Assembly: GCF_049116215.1 (NCBI RefSeq)
Contig: NZ_JAGDZB010000007.1
Coordinates: 248,001 to 312,000, forward strand
DNA length: 64,000 bases
DNA from: Shimia sp049116215
Lineage (GTDB): Bacteria > Pseudomonadota > Alphaproteobacteria > Rhodobacterales > Rhodobacteraceae
Direction of reading: 5' to 3'
The notes beneath the pieces were generated by a model. That model was not told where the DNA came from, made no database searches, and worked only from the letters and a program-made list of their open reading frames with translations. Position numbers and translations under genes: made by a program. Below, in pieces: positions 9,194 to 16,825 of the stretch (the first letter of the stretch is position 1; each line of letters begins with the position of its first letter).

Positions 9194-9216
9194 GTAGCTT
9201 GAAGTGTTTGGCAGCT

Positions 9217-10179
9217 TTAAGCGGCCAACCCTTTGGAGCCAATGTCGAGGAATTTTTTGCGACGATCGGCCACCAGGTCCTCTTTGGACTTGCCTTCCAG
9301 CTCCCCAAGCATTGTTTCAATCGCAGAGGCAACACTTTGCATGGTTGCCTCGCGGTCACGATGCGCGCCGCCCATTGGCTCTGCAATCACGCGATCCGCC
9401 ACACCGAGCTGCTCCAGATCTTGTGCGGTCACACGCAACGCTTCGGCCGCTTCGCGCATCTTGGTGCTGTCTTTCCAAAGGATCGACGCGCAACCCTCTG
9501 GGCTGATCACCGAGTATACAGAGTGCTCCAACATCGCGACCCGGTTGGCCGTTGCGAAGGCCACGGCACCGCCGGAGCCACCTTCACCGATGATCACGGA
9601 GATCAACGGCACACCGATCTGCAGACACATCTCAGTGGAACGCGCGATCGCTTCGGATTGACCACGCTCCTCGGCGCCTTTGCCGGGGTAGGCACCAGCC
9701 GTGTCGACCAACGTCACAACAGGCAGGCCAAACTTATCCGCCATTTCCATCAAACGCACCGCTTTACGGTAGCCTTCAGGACGGGCCATGCCAAAGTTGT
9801 GGGAAATCCGCGACTTGGTGTCGTGGCCTTTCTCCTGGCCAATCACCACAACCGGTTGATCGTTGAATCGCGCCAAGCCACCCATGACGGCAAGATCATC
9901 AGCAAAGTTTCTGTCCCCAGCCAACGGCGTGTAATCTGTGAACAGTTCATTGAGATAGTCCCGGCAATGCGGGCGCTCCGGATGACGCGCCACCTGGCAT
10001 TTACGCCAAGGGGTCAGGTCTTTGTAGAGCTCTTCGAGCAGTTCCGCCGCCTTGCGGTCCAACGCCGCGGCTTCGTCTTTGACATCCATCTCTTCGTTCT
10101 GCTGCGCAAGCGCCCGCAGTTCTTCGGCTTTGCCCTCAATCTCTGCGAGCGGTTTTTCGAAGTCGAGATAGTTGGTCAT
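9217..10179 (-). CDS. accA: Acetyl-CoA carboxylase, carboxyltransferase subunit alpha
   Basis: This 320-residue protein matches bacterial AccA throughout. Visible features are the N-terminal coiled region (MTNYLDFEKPLAEIEGKAEEL), the core ARPEGYRKAVRLMEMADKFGLPVVTLVDTAGAYPG, the oxyanion-hole segment GEGGSGGAVAFA, and the ISPEGCASILWKD motif. With AccD it transfers the carboxyl group from carboxybiotin to acetyl-CoA, the committed step of fatty acid synthesis. I chose the ATG at 10179; the open frame extends ten codons upstream but without family similarity. As in many alphaproteobacteria, accD is not adjacent. Confidence 0.97.
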   Translation of the reverse strand: MTNYLDFEKPLAEIEGKAEELRALAQQNEEMDVKDEAAALDRKAAELLEELYKDLTPWRKCQVARHPERPHCRDYLNELFTDYTPLAGDRNFADDLAVMGGLARFNDQPVVVIGQEKGHDTKSRISHNFGMARPEGYRKAVRLMEMADKFGLPVVTLVDTAGAYPGKGAEERGQSEAIARSTEMCLQIGVPLISVIIGEGGSGGAVAFATANRVAMLEHSVYSVISPEGCASILWKDSTKMREAAEALRVTAQDLEQLGVADRVIAEPMGGAHRDREATMQSVASAIETMLGELEGKSKEDLVADRRKKFLDIGSKGLAA

Positions 10180-10287
10180 TGTGCACTCCACACACTGGTT
10201 TCTTGACAAGGCTATATGACGCTGACTTTGGGCAATTGCAACGGGAAGCGCACTTTGCCCTGCCAGATCGGCCCCTGAAACCTGTTT

Positions 10288-10899
10288 CTAGCCAGCTGTT
10301 ATCATCGGAGCGACCACCGGATAAAGAGACAGAACAAGCAATCCTGCCATGGTCCAGTTGAACGCCGTCAAACGTGCCGGGGAGGTCAGCCAGCGTCGCA
10401 TTTGCTGCCCCAACACCGTCCAGCTTGAGACACATGGCAGGTTCACGGCCCCAAAGGCGGCAGACACCAAGAGCACTGCAGTCAAAGACCGGTCGGGGGC
10501 ATAGAGCGTGACAGCGGTGAGCGCCATGGTCCAAGCCTTTGGATTGACCCACTGAAAGGCCGCGGCCTGCAGGAAAGTCATGGGGGTGCCGCCGGTTCCC
10601 TCCCCTTCGTCAGGCGCGCCGGCGTTGGCAACTTTCCACGCCAGCCAAAGCAAGTAGGTCACAGACGCAACAGCCAAAACCGTGTGAGCAACCGGGTAGC
10701 GGTCAAAGACCTGCATCAGCCCGACGCCCACCAGGGCCACCATGACCACAAAGCCAATACCGACGCCCAGCATATGCGGAATGGTGCGGGCGAAGCCAAA
10801 ATTGGCACCGGAGGCCATGAGCATGAGGTTGTTGGGCCCCGGTGTGATTGAAGACACGAAGGCAAACAGAAGAAGAGCGGTCAGGATATCGTAGGTCAT
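10288..10899 (-). CDS. LysE/RhtB-family amino acid exporter
   Basis: The product is 203 residues with the characteristic N-terminus ending in TPGPNNLMLMASG (about residues 18-31) and about six membrane helices. The ATG at 10899 begins the family's usual N-terminus. The gene is divergent from an Lrp/AsnC regulator whose start lies 72 bp away. In many proteobacteria such a pair is an amino-acid-responsive export switch, so the export substrate is probably the amino acid sensed by the neighbour. This is the second LysE-type exporter in the window; the one at 2866 has no regulator beside it. Confidence 0.9.
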   Translation of the reverse strand: MTYDILTALLLFAFVSSITPGPNNLMLMASGANFGFARTIPHMLGVGIGFVVMVALVGVGLMQVFDRYPVAHTVLAVASVTYLLWLAWKVANAGAPDEGEGTGGTPMTFLQAAAFQWVNPKAWTMALTAVTLYAPDRSLTAVLLVSAAFGAVNLPCVSSWTVLGQQMRRWLTSPARLTAFNWTMAGLLVLSLYPVVAPMITAG

Positions 10900-10971
10900 G
10901 GAAAAAGCCTGACGCAAAACCCGCGCATTTGAGTTGCGTTTTTGTGCGCAAGGCATGTAAATTCACAACTT

Positions 10972-11424
10972 ATGACGACGCTTGATCAAATTGACGAACA
11001 TATATTGCGCGAACTCTCCAAAGATGGGCGCATGAGCAATCTGGCTTTGGCAGAGAAAGTGGGCCTGTCGCCCTCTGCCTGTTTGCGGCGGGTCGCCTCT
11101 CTGGAGAAGACAGGGATCATCACTGGCTATCGCGCGGTTCTGGATCGAGCAGCCTTGGGGACCGGGTTTGTCGCCTACATCACCGTGGGGTTAAACAAAC
11201 ACACCAAAGACTCTCAACTGGCGTTTGAACGGGCGATGGCGTTGGCGCCGGAGGTGCGGGAGTGTCACAACATCACTGGGCAGGTGGAGTACCTGTTGCG
11301 GGTAGAGGCGGCGGATTTGCCGTCTTACAAGCGCTTCCATACCGAGGTTTTGGGCACAGTCGAACAGGTGCATTCGATCACAAGCTACGTGGTGATGGGC
11401 TCGCCAAAAGACGAACGCGCTTAA
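10972..11424 (+). CDS. Lrp/AsnC-family transcriptional regulator
   Basis: This 150-residue protein has an N-terminal helix-turn-helix (about residues 5-60: LDQIDEHILRELSKDGRMSNLALAEKVGLSPSACLRRV contains it) and a C-terminal RAM domain (about 70-145) ending in a conserved beta strand before VVMGSPK. The pattern SPSACLRRVASLE matches the recognition helix of the family. It is divergent from a LysE-family exporter gene and probably activates or represses it in response to an amino acid. The start at 10972 gives the family's normal N-terminus; ten upstream codons in frame are not needed. Confidence 0.93.
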   Translation: MTTLDQIDEHILRELSKDGRMSNLALAEKVGLSPSACLRRVASLEKTGIITGYRAVLDRAALGTGFVAYITVGLNKHTKDSQLAFERAMALAPEVRECHNITGQVEYLLRVEAADLPSYKRFHTEVLGTVEQVHSITSYVVMGSPKDERA

Positions 11425-11500
11425 GCGATTTCGCCAAAAGGAAAACGCCCAAAAATTTAAAACTCACGGGCGCTTCTGCATTCTTATCAAAGCCTTACGG

Positions 11501-12460
11501 TCATCCTGCGGCGATCAATTCCGCCTGTGCCACGATCACTTCGGCTTGTTTGATAGACGCAATATCGACCAAGCGGCCTTTGTACACAGTGGCACCCTCG
11601 CCGTTGGCTTTGGCCTGTTCCATTGCAGCGAGGATCTCACGCGCTTCGTTAACTGCGTCGTCAGACGGTGTGAACACGTCGTTGGCAAGGCCAATCTGTT
11701 TTGGGTGGATTGCCCATTTGCCCACCATGCCCAGAGTGGCAGAGCGTTTGGCCTGCGCGATGTAACCTTCATCATCAGAGAAATCGCCAAATGGGCCGTC
11801 CACTGGCAGCACGCCGTGAGTCCGACACGCAGCCACAATTGCGGCCTGCGCCCAGTGCCATGGGTCTGACCAGTGCTTCTGTCCATCATGCATCATGTAG
11901 TAATTTTCTTGCGTGCCACCAATACCAGTAGTCTGCATCCCCATGGACGCGGCGAAGTCGGCGGCGCCGAGGGACATGGCTTCGAGTCTTGGGGAAGCGG
12001 CGGCGATGGCTTCTACGTGGGCGATGCCGGCGGCCGATTCGATAATGACTTCAAATGCGATGCGCTTTTTCCGACCTTTGGCGGCTTCAATCGCCGTGAC
12101 CAAAGCGTCCACGGCGTAGATGTCTTCGGCGCAGCCTACCTTGGGGATCATGATCTGATCGAGGCGCTCACCGGCCTGCTCCAGCAGGTCGACCACGTCG
12201 CGGTACCAGTACGGCGTGTCCAGACTGTTGATACGCACCGACAGGGTCTTTTTACCCCAATCGATTGAATTGATTGCCTCAATTGCGTTGGCGCGGGCCA
12301 TGTCTTTGTCCGAAGGGGCAACGGAATCTTCCAGATCGATGTTGATCACATCCGCAGCAGAGGCCGCCATTTTGGCAAACAGCTTGGTGTTGGACGCCGG
12401 ACCAAACAACTGACAGCGGTTGGGGCGGGCGGGGGCGGCAGGCTGAAGACGGAAGCTCAT
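11501..12460 (-). CDS. mcl1: L-malyl-CoA/beta-methylmalyl-CoA lyase (HpcH/CitE family)
   Basis: The 319-residue product is a CitE-like aldolase. The N-terminal FGPASNTKLFAKMAASAADVINIDLEDSVAPSDK carries the CoA-binding and metal-binding acidic residues, and EVIIESAAGIAHVEAIAAAS and MSLGAADFAASMGM follow. The C-terminal region contains GKWAIHPKQI, which closes the active site. Length and motifs fit Mcl1 of Rhodobacter-type bacteria. That enzyme cleaves L-malyl-CoA and beta-methylmalyl-CoA to glyoxylate plus acetyl-CoA or propionyl-CoA in the ethylmalonyl-CoA pathway. No other pathway gene is in the window. The assignment over generic citrate-lyase beta homologues rests on the close fit of length and central motifs. 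Confidence 0.85.
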   Translation of the reverse strand: MSFRLQPAAPARPNRCQLFGPASNTKLFAKMAASAADVINIDLEDSVAPSDKDMARANAIEAINSIDWGKKTLSVRINSLDTPYWYRDVVDLLEQAGERLDQIMIPKVGCAEDIYAVDALVTAIEAAKGRKKRIAFEVIIESAAGIAHVEAIAAASPRLEAMSLGAADFAASMGMQTTGIGGTQENYYMMHDGQKHWSDPWHWAQAAIVAACRTHGVLPVDGPFGDFSDDEGYIAQAKRSATLGMVGKWAIHPKQIGLANDVFTPSDDAVNEAREILAAMEQAKANGEGATVYKGRLVDIASIKQAEVIVAQAELIAAG

Positions 12461-12796
12461 GACGTCACTCTCTAGGTAAGGATATTACGTTTTTCTGACG
12501 CCGATTGTTAGGAAGTTGCGCGCTTGACCGCAAGTAAATTGTGCGCGCGCGGCATTAATTTCGCTGCGTCGCGGCGCAAATGCGTGGTTTGGCACGTCGG
12601 TATTACGTCGGTATCGCAGCTGTAAAACGGAGGTGCGAAATTCGCGCTGGCGCAGCAAGGTTCTTTCATTAACGCGACTCTATTTCGAAGATTTTTGCAA
12701 AGACATGCTGCATGGCAGCAACATTTGAGAACCTGATCCACCGCCCAGCGCATAAACTTTGTCCGTTAACTGGGGATGATACAAAAAGGACGCGCG
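12461..12796. promoter_or_regulatory. Divergent intergenic region with a tandem 11-bp repeat
   Basis: This 336-bp gap separates the starts of mcl1 (minus) and dgcN (plus) and must hold both promoters. The only clear structure is a head-to-tail repeat of an 11-bp unit at 12594-12604 and 12605-12615 (ACGTCGGTAT plus T or C), a possible regulator site. A GGA-rich ribosome-binding site lies just before 12797. I see no small gene or stable RNA here. Confidence 0.5.
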
Positions 12797-13798
12797 ATGA
12801 TCGAAACTCCATACCTTCTGTTCTTGGGTGATGCACCGGACCAACTGGCCGCCAAAGTGGCGCAGGGCATCAAAGACTGGCGTCCAGAAAATGCCGTGGG
12901 TCAATTCCGCATGGAGGGCTGCAAGGCCGATATGGGACTGACCGACATGAGCCTGGTGGAAGCCCGTGAAGCGGGGGCAAAAACGCTGGTGATTGGCGTG
13001 GCCAACCGCGGCGGCGTGATTTCCCAGGAGTGGAAAAAAGTGCTGGTGATGGCGCTGGAGGAGGGTTTTGATCTGGCCTCCGGCCTGCACAACCTGCTGT
13101 GTGACGAGCCGGACCTGGTCGCTGTGGCTGAAGCCACCGGCCAGAAGCTGCACGATGTGCGCGTGCCGGACGTGGAATACCCGATTGCGAACGGCAAGAA
13201 GCGCAGCGGCAAACGGGTGCTGGCCGTGGGCACAGATTGCTCTGTGGGCAAGATGTACACGGCGTTGTGCATGGATGCGGAAATGCGAAAGCGGGGCATG
13301 AAGTCGACCTTCCGTGCCACCGGTCAGACCGGCATTCTGGTGACCGGCGACGGTGTACCTCTGGACGCGGTTGTGGCTGACTTTATGGCTGGCTCTGTCG
13401 AGTGGCTGACGCCGGACAATGACGCAGACCACTGGGACCACATCGAAGGTCAGGGCAGCCTGTTCCACGTGTCTTACTCAGGCGTAACCATGGCGTTGAT
13501 CCATGGCGGCCAGCCGGACGCATTGATCCTGGCGCATGAGCCAACCCGCGAGCACATGCGTGGCCTGCCGGAATATCAGCAGCCAAGCCTGCAAGAGCTG
13601 CGCGATCTCGCGCTGCCGCTGGCCAAAGTCGCCAACCCGGCCTGTGAGGTTGTGGGCGTGTCGGTGAACACCCAGCACATGGCAGAAGACGAGGCAAAGG
13701 CCTATCTGGCCAAGGTTGAGACCGACATGGGCCTGCCCGCCACCGATCCGTTCCGTTTTGGCGCGGGCAAGCTGGTGGATGCACTCTCAGCGCTGTAA
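12797..13798 (+). CDS. dgcN: DgcN-type N-acetyltransferase of D-glutamate catabolism (DUF1611 family)
   Basis: The 333-residue protein has an N-terminal Rossmann-like domain (about residues 1-125) and a C-terminal P-loop domain with the motif GTDCSVGKMYT at 145-155, the arrangement of the DUF1611 family. Its neighbour is a DgcA-type racemase. In marine bacteria, DgcN acetylates D-glutamate and DgcA then racemises N-acetyl-D-glutamate to the L form. The ATG at 12797 has a good AAAGGA site upstream. It heads an operon of dgcN, dgcA, a metallophosphoesterase and a D-amino acid transaminase. Function is assigned by homology and pairing; older annotation would call it a domain of unknown function. 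Confidence 0.8.
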   Translation: MIETPYLLFLGDAPDQLAAKVAQGIKDWRPENAVGQFRMEGCKADMGLTDMSLVEAREAGAKTLVIGVANRGGVISQEWKKVLVMALEEGFDLASGLHNLLCDEPDLVAVAEATGQKLHDVRVPDVEYPIANGKKRSGKRVLAVGTDCSVGKMYTALCMDAEMRKRGMKSTFRATGQTGILVTGDGVPLDAVVADFMAGSVEWLTPDNDADHWDHIEGQGSLFHVSYSGVTMALIHGGQPDALILAHEPTREHMRGLPEYQQPSLQELRDLALPLAKVANPACEVVGVSVNTQHMAEDEAKAYLAKVETDMGLPATDPFRFGAGKLVDALSAL

Positions 13799-13813
13799 AG
13801 TTGCGACAACAAG

Positions 13814-13832
13814 CCGGGGGTGCTGCCCCCGG
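13814..13832. repeat. GC palindrome of a Rhodobacterales intergenic type
   Basis: CCGGGGG and CCCCCGG pair across a TGCTG loop between dgcN and dgcA, followed by CCCCGGGATAAT. GC-rich hairpins of this form are frequent between genes in Rhodobacteraceae. There is no T tract, so it is not a conventional terminator; it may protect the upstream mRNA end. Confidence 0.5.
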
Positions 13833-13919
13833 ATCCCCGGGATAATCCGGCAAGAAGAATATGGGCAGGCGCGTCTGAACGCCTGTCAAATGGCAAAAGC
13901 GCGACCTGAAAGGCTGTCC

Positions 13920-14882
13920 ATGCAAATTTCCGTCACCCCTGATGTGTTCAAACTGGCGCAGGTGTTCACCATTTCCCGTGGCTCGCGCACCGAGGCCAAG
14001 GTTCTGACCGTGAAGGTCGAGGAAGACGGATATGTCGGTTGGGGCGAATGTGTGCCCTATGCGCGCTATGGCGAGACATTGGAGAATGTCACGCAGCTGA
14101 TCGAAAGCGTGAAAGGCCCGGTGAACCGTGAAGGTCTGTACACCCTTCCAGCGGGCGCGGCGCGCAATGCGCTGGACTGTGCGCTGTGGGATCTGGAGTG
14201 CAAGAAGGCTGGCAAACGCGCCTGGGAATTGGCTGGCTTGCCCAAACCGGGACCGGAGATCACCGCCTATACGCTGTCCTTGGCGGAACCGGCAGAGATG
14301 CAGGCCCAAGCGGCGAAAAACGCGCATCGGCCATTGTTGAAAATCAAACTGGGCACGCCGGATGACATGGCGCGTCTGGAAGCGGTGCGCGCGGGTGCGC
14401 CAAAATCCACCATCATTGTGGATGCCAACGAAGGTTGGTCCGCCGAAGTCTATGCCGACCTGGCGCCACATCTGGTAAGGCTGGGTGTGGCGCTGGTGGA
14501 GCAGCCGCTGCCTGCTGGGGATGATGATGCGCTGATTGGTATGGAACGTCCGGTGCCTGTGTGCGCGGATGAGAGCGCGCATGACTGTTCAACCCTGTCC
14601 AAGCTCAAAGGCAAATATGATGTGGTGAACATCAAACTCGACAAAACCGGCGGGCTGACCGAGGCGCTGCGTCTGCGCGAGGCGGCTTTGGCAGAAGGCT
14701 ATAAGGTGATGGTTGGCTGCATGGTTGGCAGCTCCCTGGCGATGGCCCCGGCGACATTAGTGGCGCAAGGCGCGATGGTGACTGATCTGGACGGACCTCT
14801 GTTGTTGGCCGAAGATCGGGACGTGCCGTTGGTGTTTGACGCAGACGGCGTGCATCCGCCCAGCGCGGCGCTTTGGGGCTAA
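13920..14882 (+). CDS. dgcA: N-acetyl-D-glutamate racemase DgcA (enolase superfamily, dipeptide-epimerase-like)
   Basis: The 320-residue protein has the enolase-superfamily capping domain (about 1-110) and barrel. Catalytic residues of the dipeptide epimerase group are present: the K-I-K pair at 141 and 143, metal ligands D168, E194 and D217, and the second acid/base lysine K239 in VNIKLDKTGG. Such enzymes abstract and return the alpha-proton of an N-acylated amino acid. Next to dgcN the likely substrate is N-acetyl-D-glutamate; an L-Ala-D/L-Glu epimerase role in peptidoglycan recycling is the main alternative. The ATG at 13920 is preceded by GAAAGG at good spacing. Confidence 0.82.
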   Translation: MQISVTPDVFKLAQVFTISRGSRTEAKVLTVKVEEDGYVGWGECVPYARYGETLENVTQLIESVKGPVNREGLYTLPAGAARNALDCALWDLECKKAGKRAWELAGLPKPGPEITAYTLSLAEPAEMQAQAAKNAHRPLLKIKLGTPDDMARLEAVRAGAPKSTIIVDANEGWSAEVYADLAPHLVRLGVALVEQPLPAGDDDALIGMERPVPVCADESAHDCSTLSKLKGKYDVVNIKLDKTGGLTEALRLREAALAEGYKVMVGCMVGSSLAMAPATLVAQGAMVTDLDGPLLLAEDRDVPLVFDADGVHPPSAALWG

Positions 14883-14885
14883 GCC

Positions 14886-15638
14886 ATGGCAGACCGGTGG
14901 GCAGTGATGTCCGACGTCCATGGCAATGTGGACGCGTTGCGGGCGGTGTTGGCCGAGGTTGACCGGCTGGGCTGTTCCCGCATCCTGAACCTTGGCGACC
15001 ACGCAAGCGGGCCTTTGGCGGCAGCGGAAACGCTGGATGTGCTTATGGCGCGGGATGATATGGTTTCTGTGCGCGGCAACCATGACCGCTATCTTTTGAA
15101 ACCACCGGAGACGCTGGGCCCATCGGATGCGGTGGCGGCGGCGCAGTTGACGGACGCCCACATGGAATGGCTTGCGGCGCTGCCAACAACAGCCTTGGTG
15201 GACGACGTCTTCCTGTGCCATGGCACACCGGACAGTGACGAGACCTATTGGTTGCATGATGTGACGCCACGGGGGGATTTGGTGGACCGCAGCGGTCCCA
15301 CAGTAGCGGCATTGGCAGCAACCGCACCAATTGAGGCACAAGTGCTGCTGTGTGGCCATACCCATTTGCCGCGCATTGTGCAGCTTTCCAATGGCGCAGT
15401 GATGCTCAACCCCGGCAGCGTTGGTTTGCCCGCGTATGATGATGTCACTCCGGTGCCGCATGTGGTGCAAAGTGGCGATCCGGCGGCGCGGTTTGCGATG
15501 ATGGAGCGTAGATCCCGTGGCTGGGACCTCTCGCTGCACCGCGTGGCCTATGACGCGAGCCGGATGGTGGCGCTTGCGCAGGCGCACAACCGCCCAGACT
15601 GGGCGCACCCGTTGCAAACCGGATGGTTTGACAGCTGA
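14886..15638 (+). CDS. Metallophosphoesterase (calcineurin-like), role unknown
   Basis: This 250-residue protein is a small metallophosphoesterase. The metal-binding motifs are in order: SDVHGN (about residues 9-14), NLGDHASGP (about 35-43), RGNHDRY (about 59-65), a CHGTP segment in the middle, and the GHTH motif in LLCGHTHLPRI (about 155-160). The start lies 3 bp after the dgcA stop, so the gene is part of the dgc operon. The substrate cannot be read from sequence; the family includes phosphodiesterases and phosphatases. Its place between a D-glutamate racemase and a D-amino acid transaminase is unexplained. Confidence 0.85.
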   Translation: MADRWAVMSDVHGNVDALRAVLAEVDRLGCSRILNLGDHASGPLAAAETLDVLMARDDMVSVRGNHDRYLLKPPETLGPSDAVAAAQLTDAHMEWLAALPTTALVDDVFLCHGTPDSDETYWLHDVTPRGDLVDRSGPTVAALAATAPIEAQVLLCGHTHLPRIVQLSNGAVMLNPGSVGLPAYDDVTPVPHVVQSGDPAARFAMMERRSRGWDLSLHRVAYDASRMVALAQAHNRPDWAHPLQTGWFDS

Positions 15639-15707
15639 GATTTCGAAACACGCTTGACCTGTGGTGCAGCGCACCCGACAAAGCAGCAAGATTGCTAGGA
15701 GAGACAC

Positions 15708-16568
15708 ATGAGCCGCACTGTTTACGTCAATGGCGACTACCTGCCCGAAGAAGACGCCAAGATTTCGATTTTCGACCGGGGCTTCCTGATGGCGGATGCG
15801 GTCTATGAAGTGACCTCCGTGCTGGACGGGAAGCTGATTGATTTTGACGGCCATGCGGTGCGTTTGAAGCGCTCGCTCGATGAGCTGGAGATGGCGGAGC
15901 CCTGCAGCAAAGATGAGCTGCTGGCGATCCACCGCAAGCTGGTGGAAGAGAACGCCATTGTGGAAGGGCTGATCTATTTGCAGGTCACACGCGGGTCAGA
16001 CGGCGACCGGGATTTTGTCTTCCCGTCTGAGGACACGCCGCCGTCCATCGTGCTGTTTACGCAGAACAAACCAGGTCTGGCGGACAACCCCGCCGCCAAG
16101 AAAGGTGCCAAGATCATCTCGATTGAGGACATTCGCTGGGGTCGTCGCGACATCAAGACTGTGCAGTTGCTGTACCCGTCGATGGGTAAGATGATGGCGA
16201 AGAAGGCCGGTGCGGATGATGCCTGGCTGGTGGAAGACGGCTTTGTGACCGAGGGCACCTCCAACAACGCGTATTTTGTGAAAGACGGTGTGATTGTGAC
16301 ACGTCCGCTGAGCAATGACATCCTGCACGGCATTACGCGTAAGGCGGTGTTGCGCATGGCAGCAGAGGCGCAGCTAAAGATCGAAGAGCGGCTGTTCACG
16401 ATTGAGGAAGCGCAGGGCGCGGATGAGGCGTTTACCACCTCTGCCAGTGCGTTTGTGATGCCGGTGGTGGAGATTGACGGCGTGGCGCTTGGCGATGGCA
16501 CACCGGGGCCAATTGCAACCCGTTTGCGCGAAATCTATCTGGACGAGAGCCTGAAAGCGGCGATCTAA
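15708..16568 (+). CDS. dat: D-amino acid aminotransferase (fold type IV)
   Basis: The 286-residue product begins SRTVYVNGDYLPEEDAKISIFDRGFLMADAVYEV, the typical class IV start with the arginine-containing FDRGF segment. The lysine that binds pyridoxal phosphate is in RRDIKTVQLLYPSMGK (about residue 147), and the cofactor-binding VTEGTSNNAYFV follows. Length and motifs fit D-alanine/D-amino acid transaminase, which moves amino groups between D-amino acids and 2-oxoacids and yields D-glutamate or D-alanine. In this operon it could feed D-glutamate to DgcN. Branched-chain transaminase is the alternative, less likely at this length and context. A good AGGAG site precedes the ATG. Confidence 0.85.
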   Translation: MSRTVYVNGDYLPEEDAKISIFDRGFLMADAVYEVTSVLDGKLIDFDGHAVRLKRSLDELEMAEPCSKDELLAIHRKLVEENAIVEGLIYLQVTRGSDGDRDFVFPSEDTPPSIVLFTQNKPGLADNPAAKKGAKIISIEDIRWGRRDIKTVQLLYPSMGKMMAKKAGADDAWLVEDGFVTEGTSNNAYFVKDGVIVTRPLSNDILHGITRKAVLRMAAEAQLKIEERLFTIEEAQGADEAFTTSASAFVMPVVEIDGVALGDGTPGPIATRLREIYLDESLKAAI

Positions 16569-16597
16569 GATTGGCCTTACAGCGAGAAAATGGGAAG

Positions 16598-16627
16598 GGC
16601 TGGAGTGGCAACGCTCCGGCCTTTTTT
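16598..16627 (+). terminator. Terminator of the dgc operon
   Basis: A 10-bp stem with two G-U pairs and a GCAA loop is followed by six T residues, 30 bp after the dat stop codon. Confidence 0.85.
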
Positions 16628-16688
16628 GTGGGCTTAAACCTGCGCAAATTACAGTAAAAGCGCGAAGCGTCCCGTGAGCGGGGCATGG

Positions 16689-16730
16689 CATGCTGATTGT
16701 AAGCTAGCGTGAGTGGTGGCAATCAGCATG
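16689..16730. repeat. Inverted repeat with 11-bp arms
   Basis: CATGCTGATTG at 16689-16699 is exactly complementary to CAATCAGCATG at 16720-16730 across a 20-base spacer. It lies between the dgc terminator and the 3' end of the reductase gene, so a transcript-end stabiliser is possible. No T tract follows on either strand. Confidence 0.5.
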
Positions 16731-16825
16731 GATAGAATTGAGTAAACCCATGGTCGCCGAGATTGGATCTCAAGTCAACCATTGGTTGCTCTAGCCGCGC
16801 CACACACCCTAGTTTATTGGATTGC

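Noticed and set aside
9184..10206. Long plus-strand open frame antisense to accA
   Set aside because: The minus strand encodes a full-length, motif-complete AccA; the antisense frame has no recognisable domain and reflects GC-rich codon bias.
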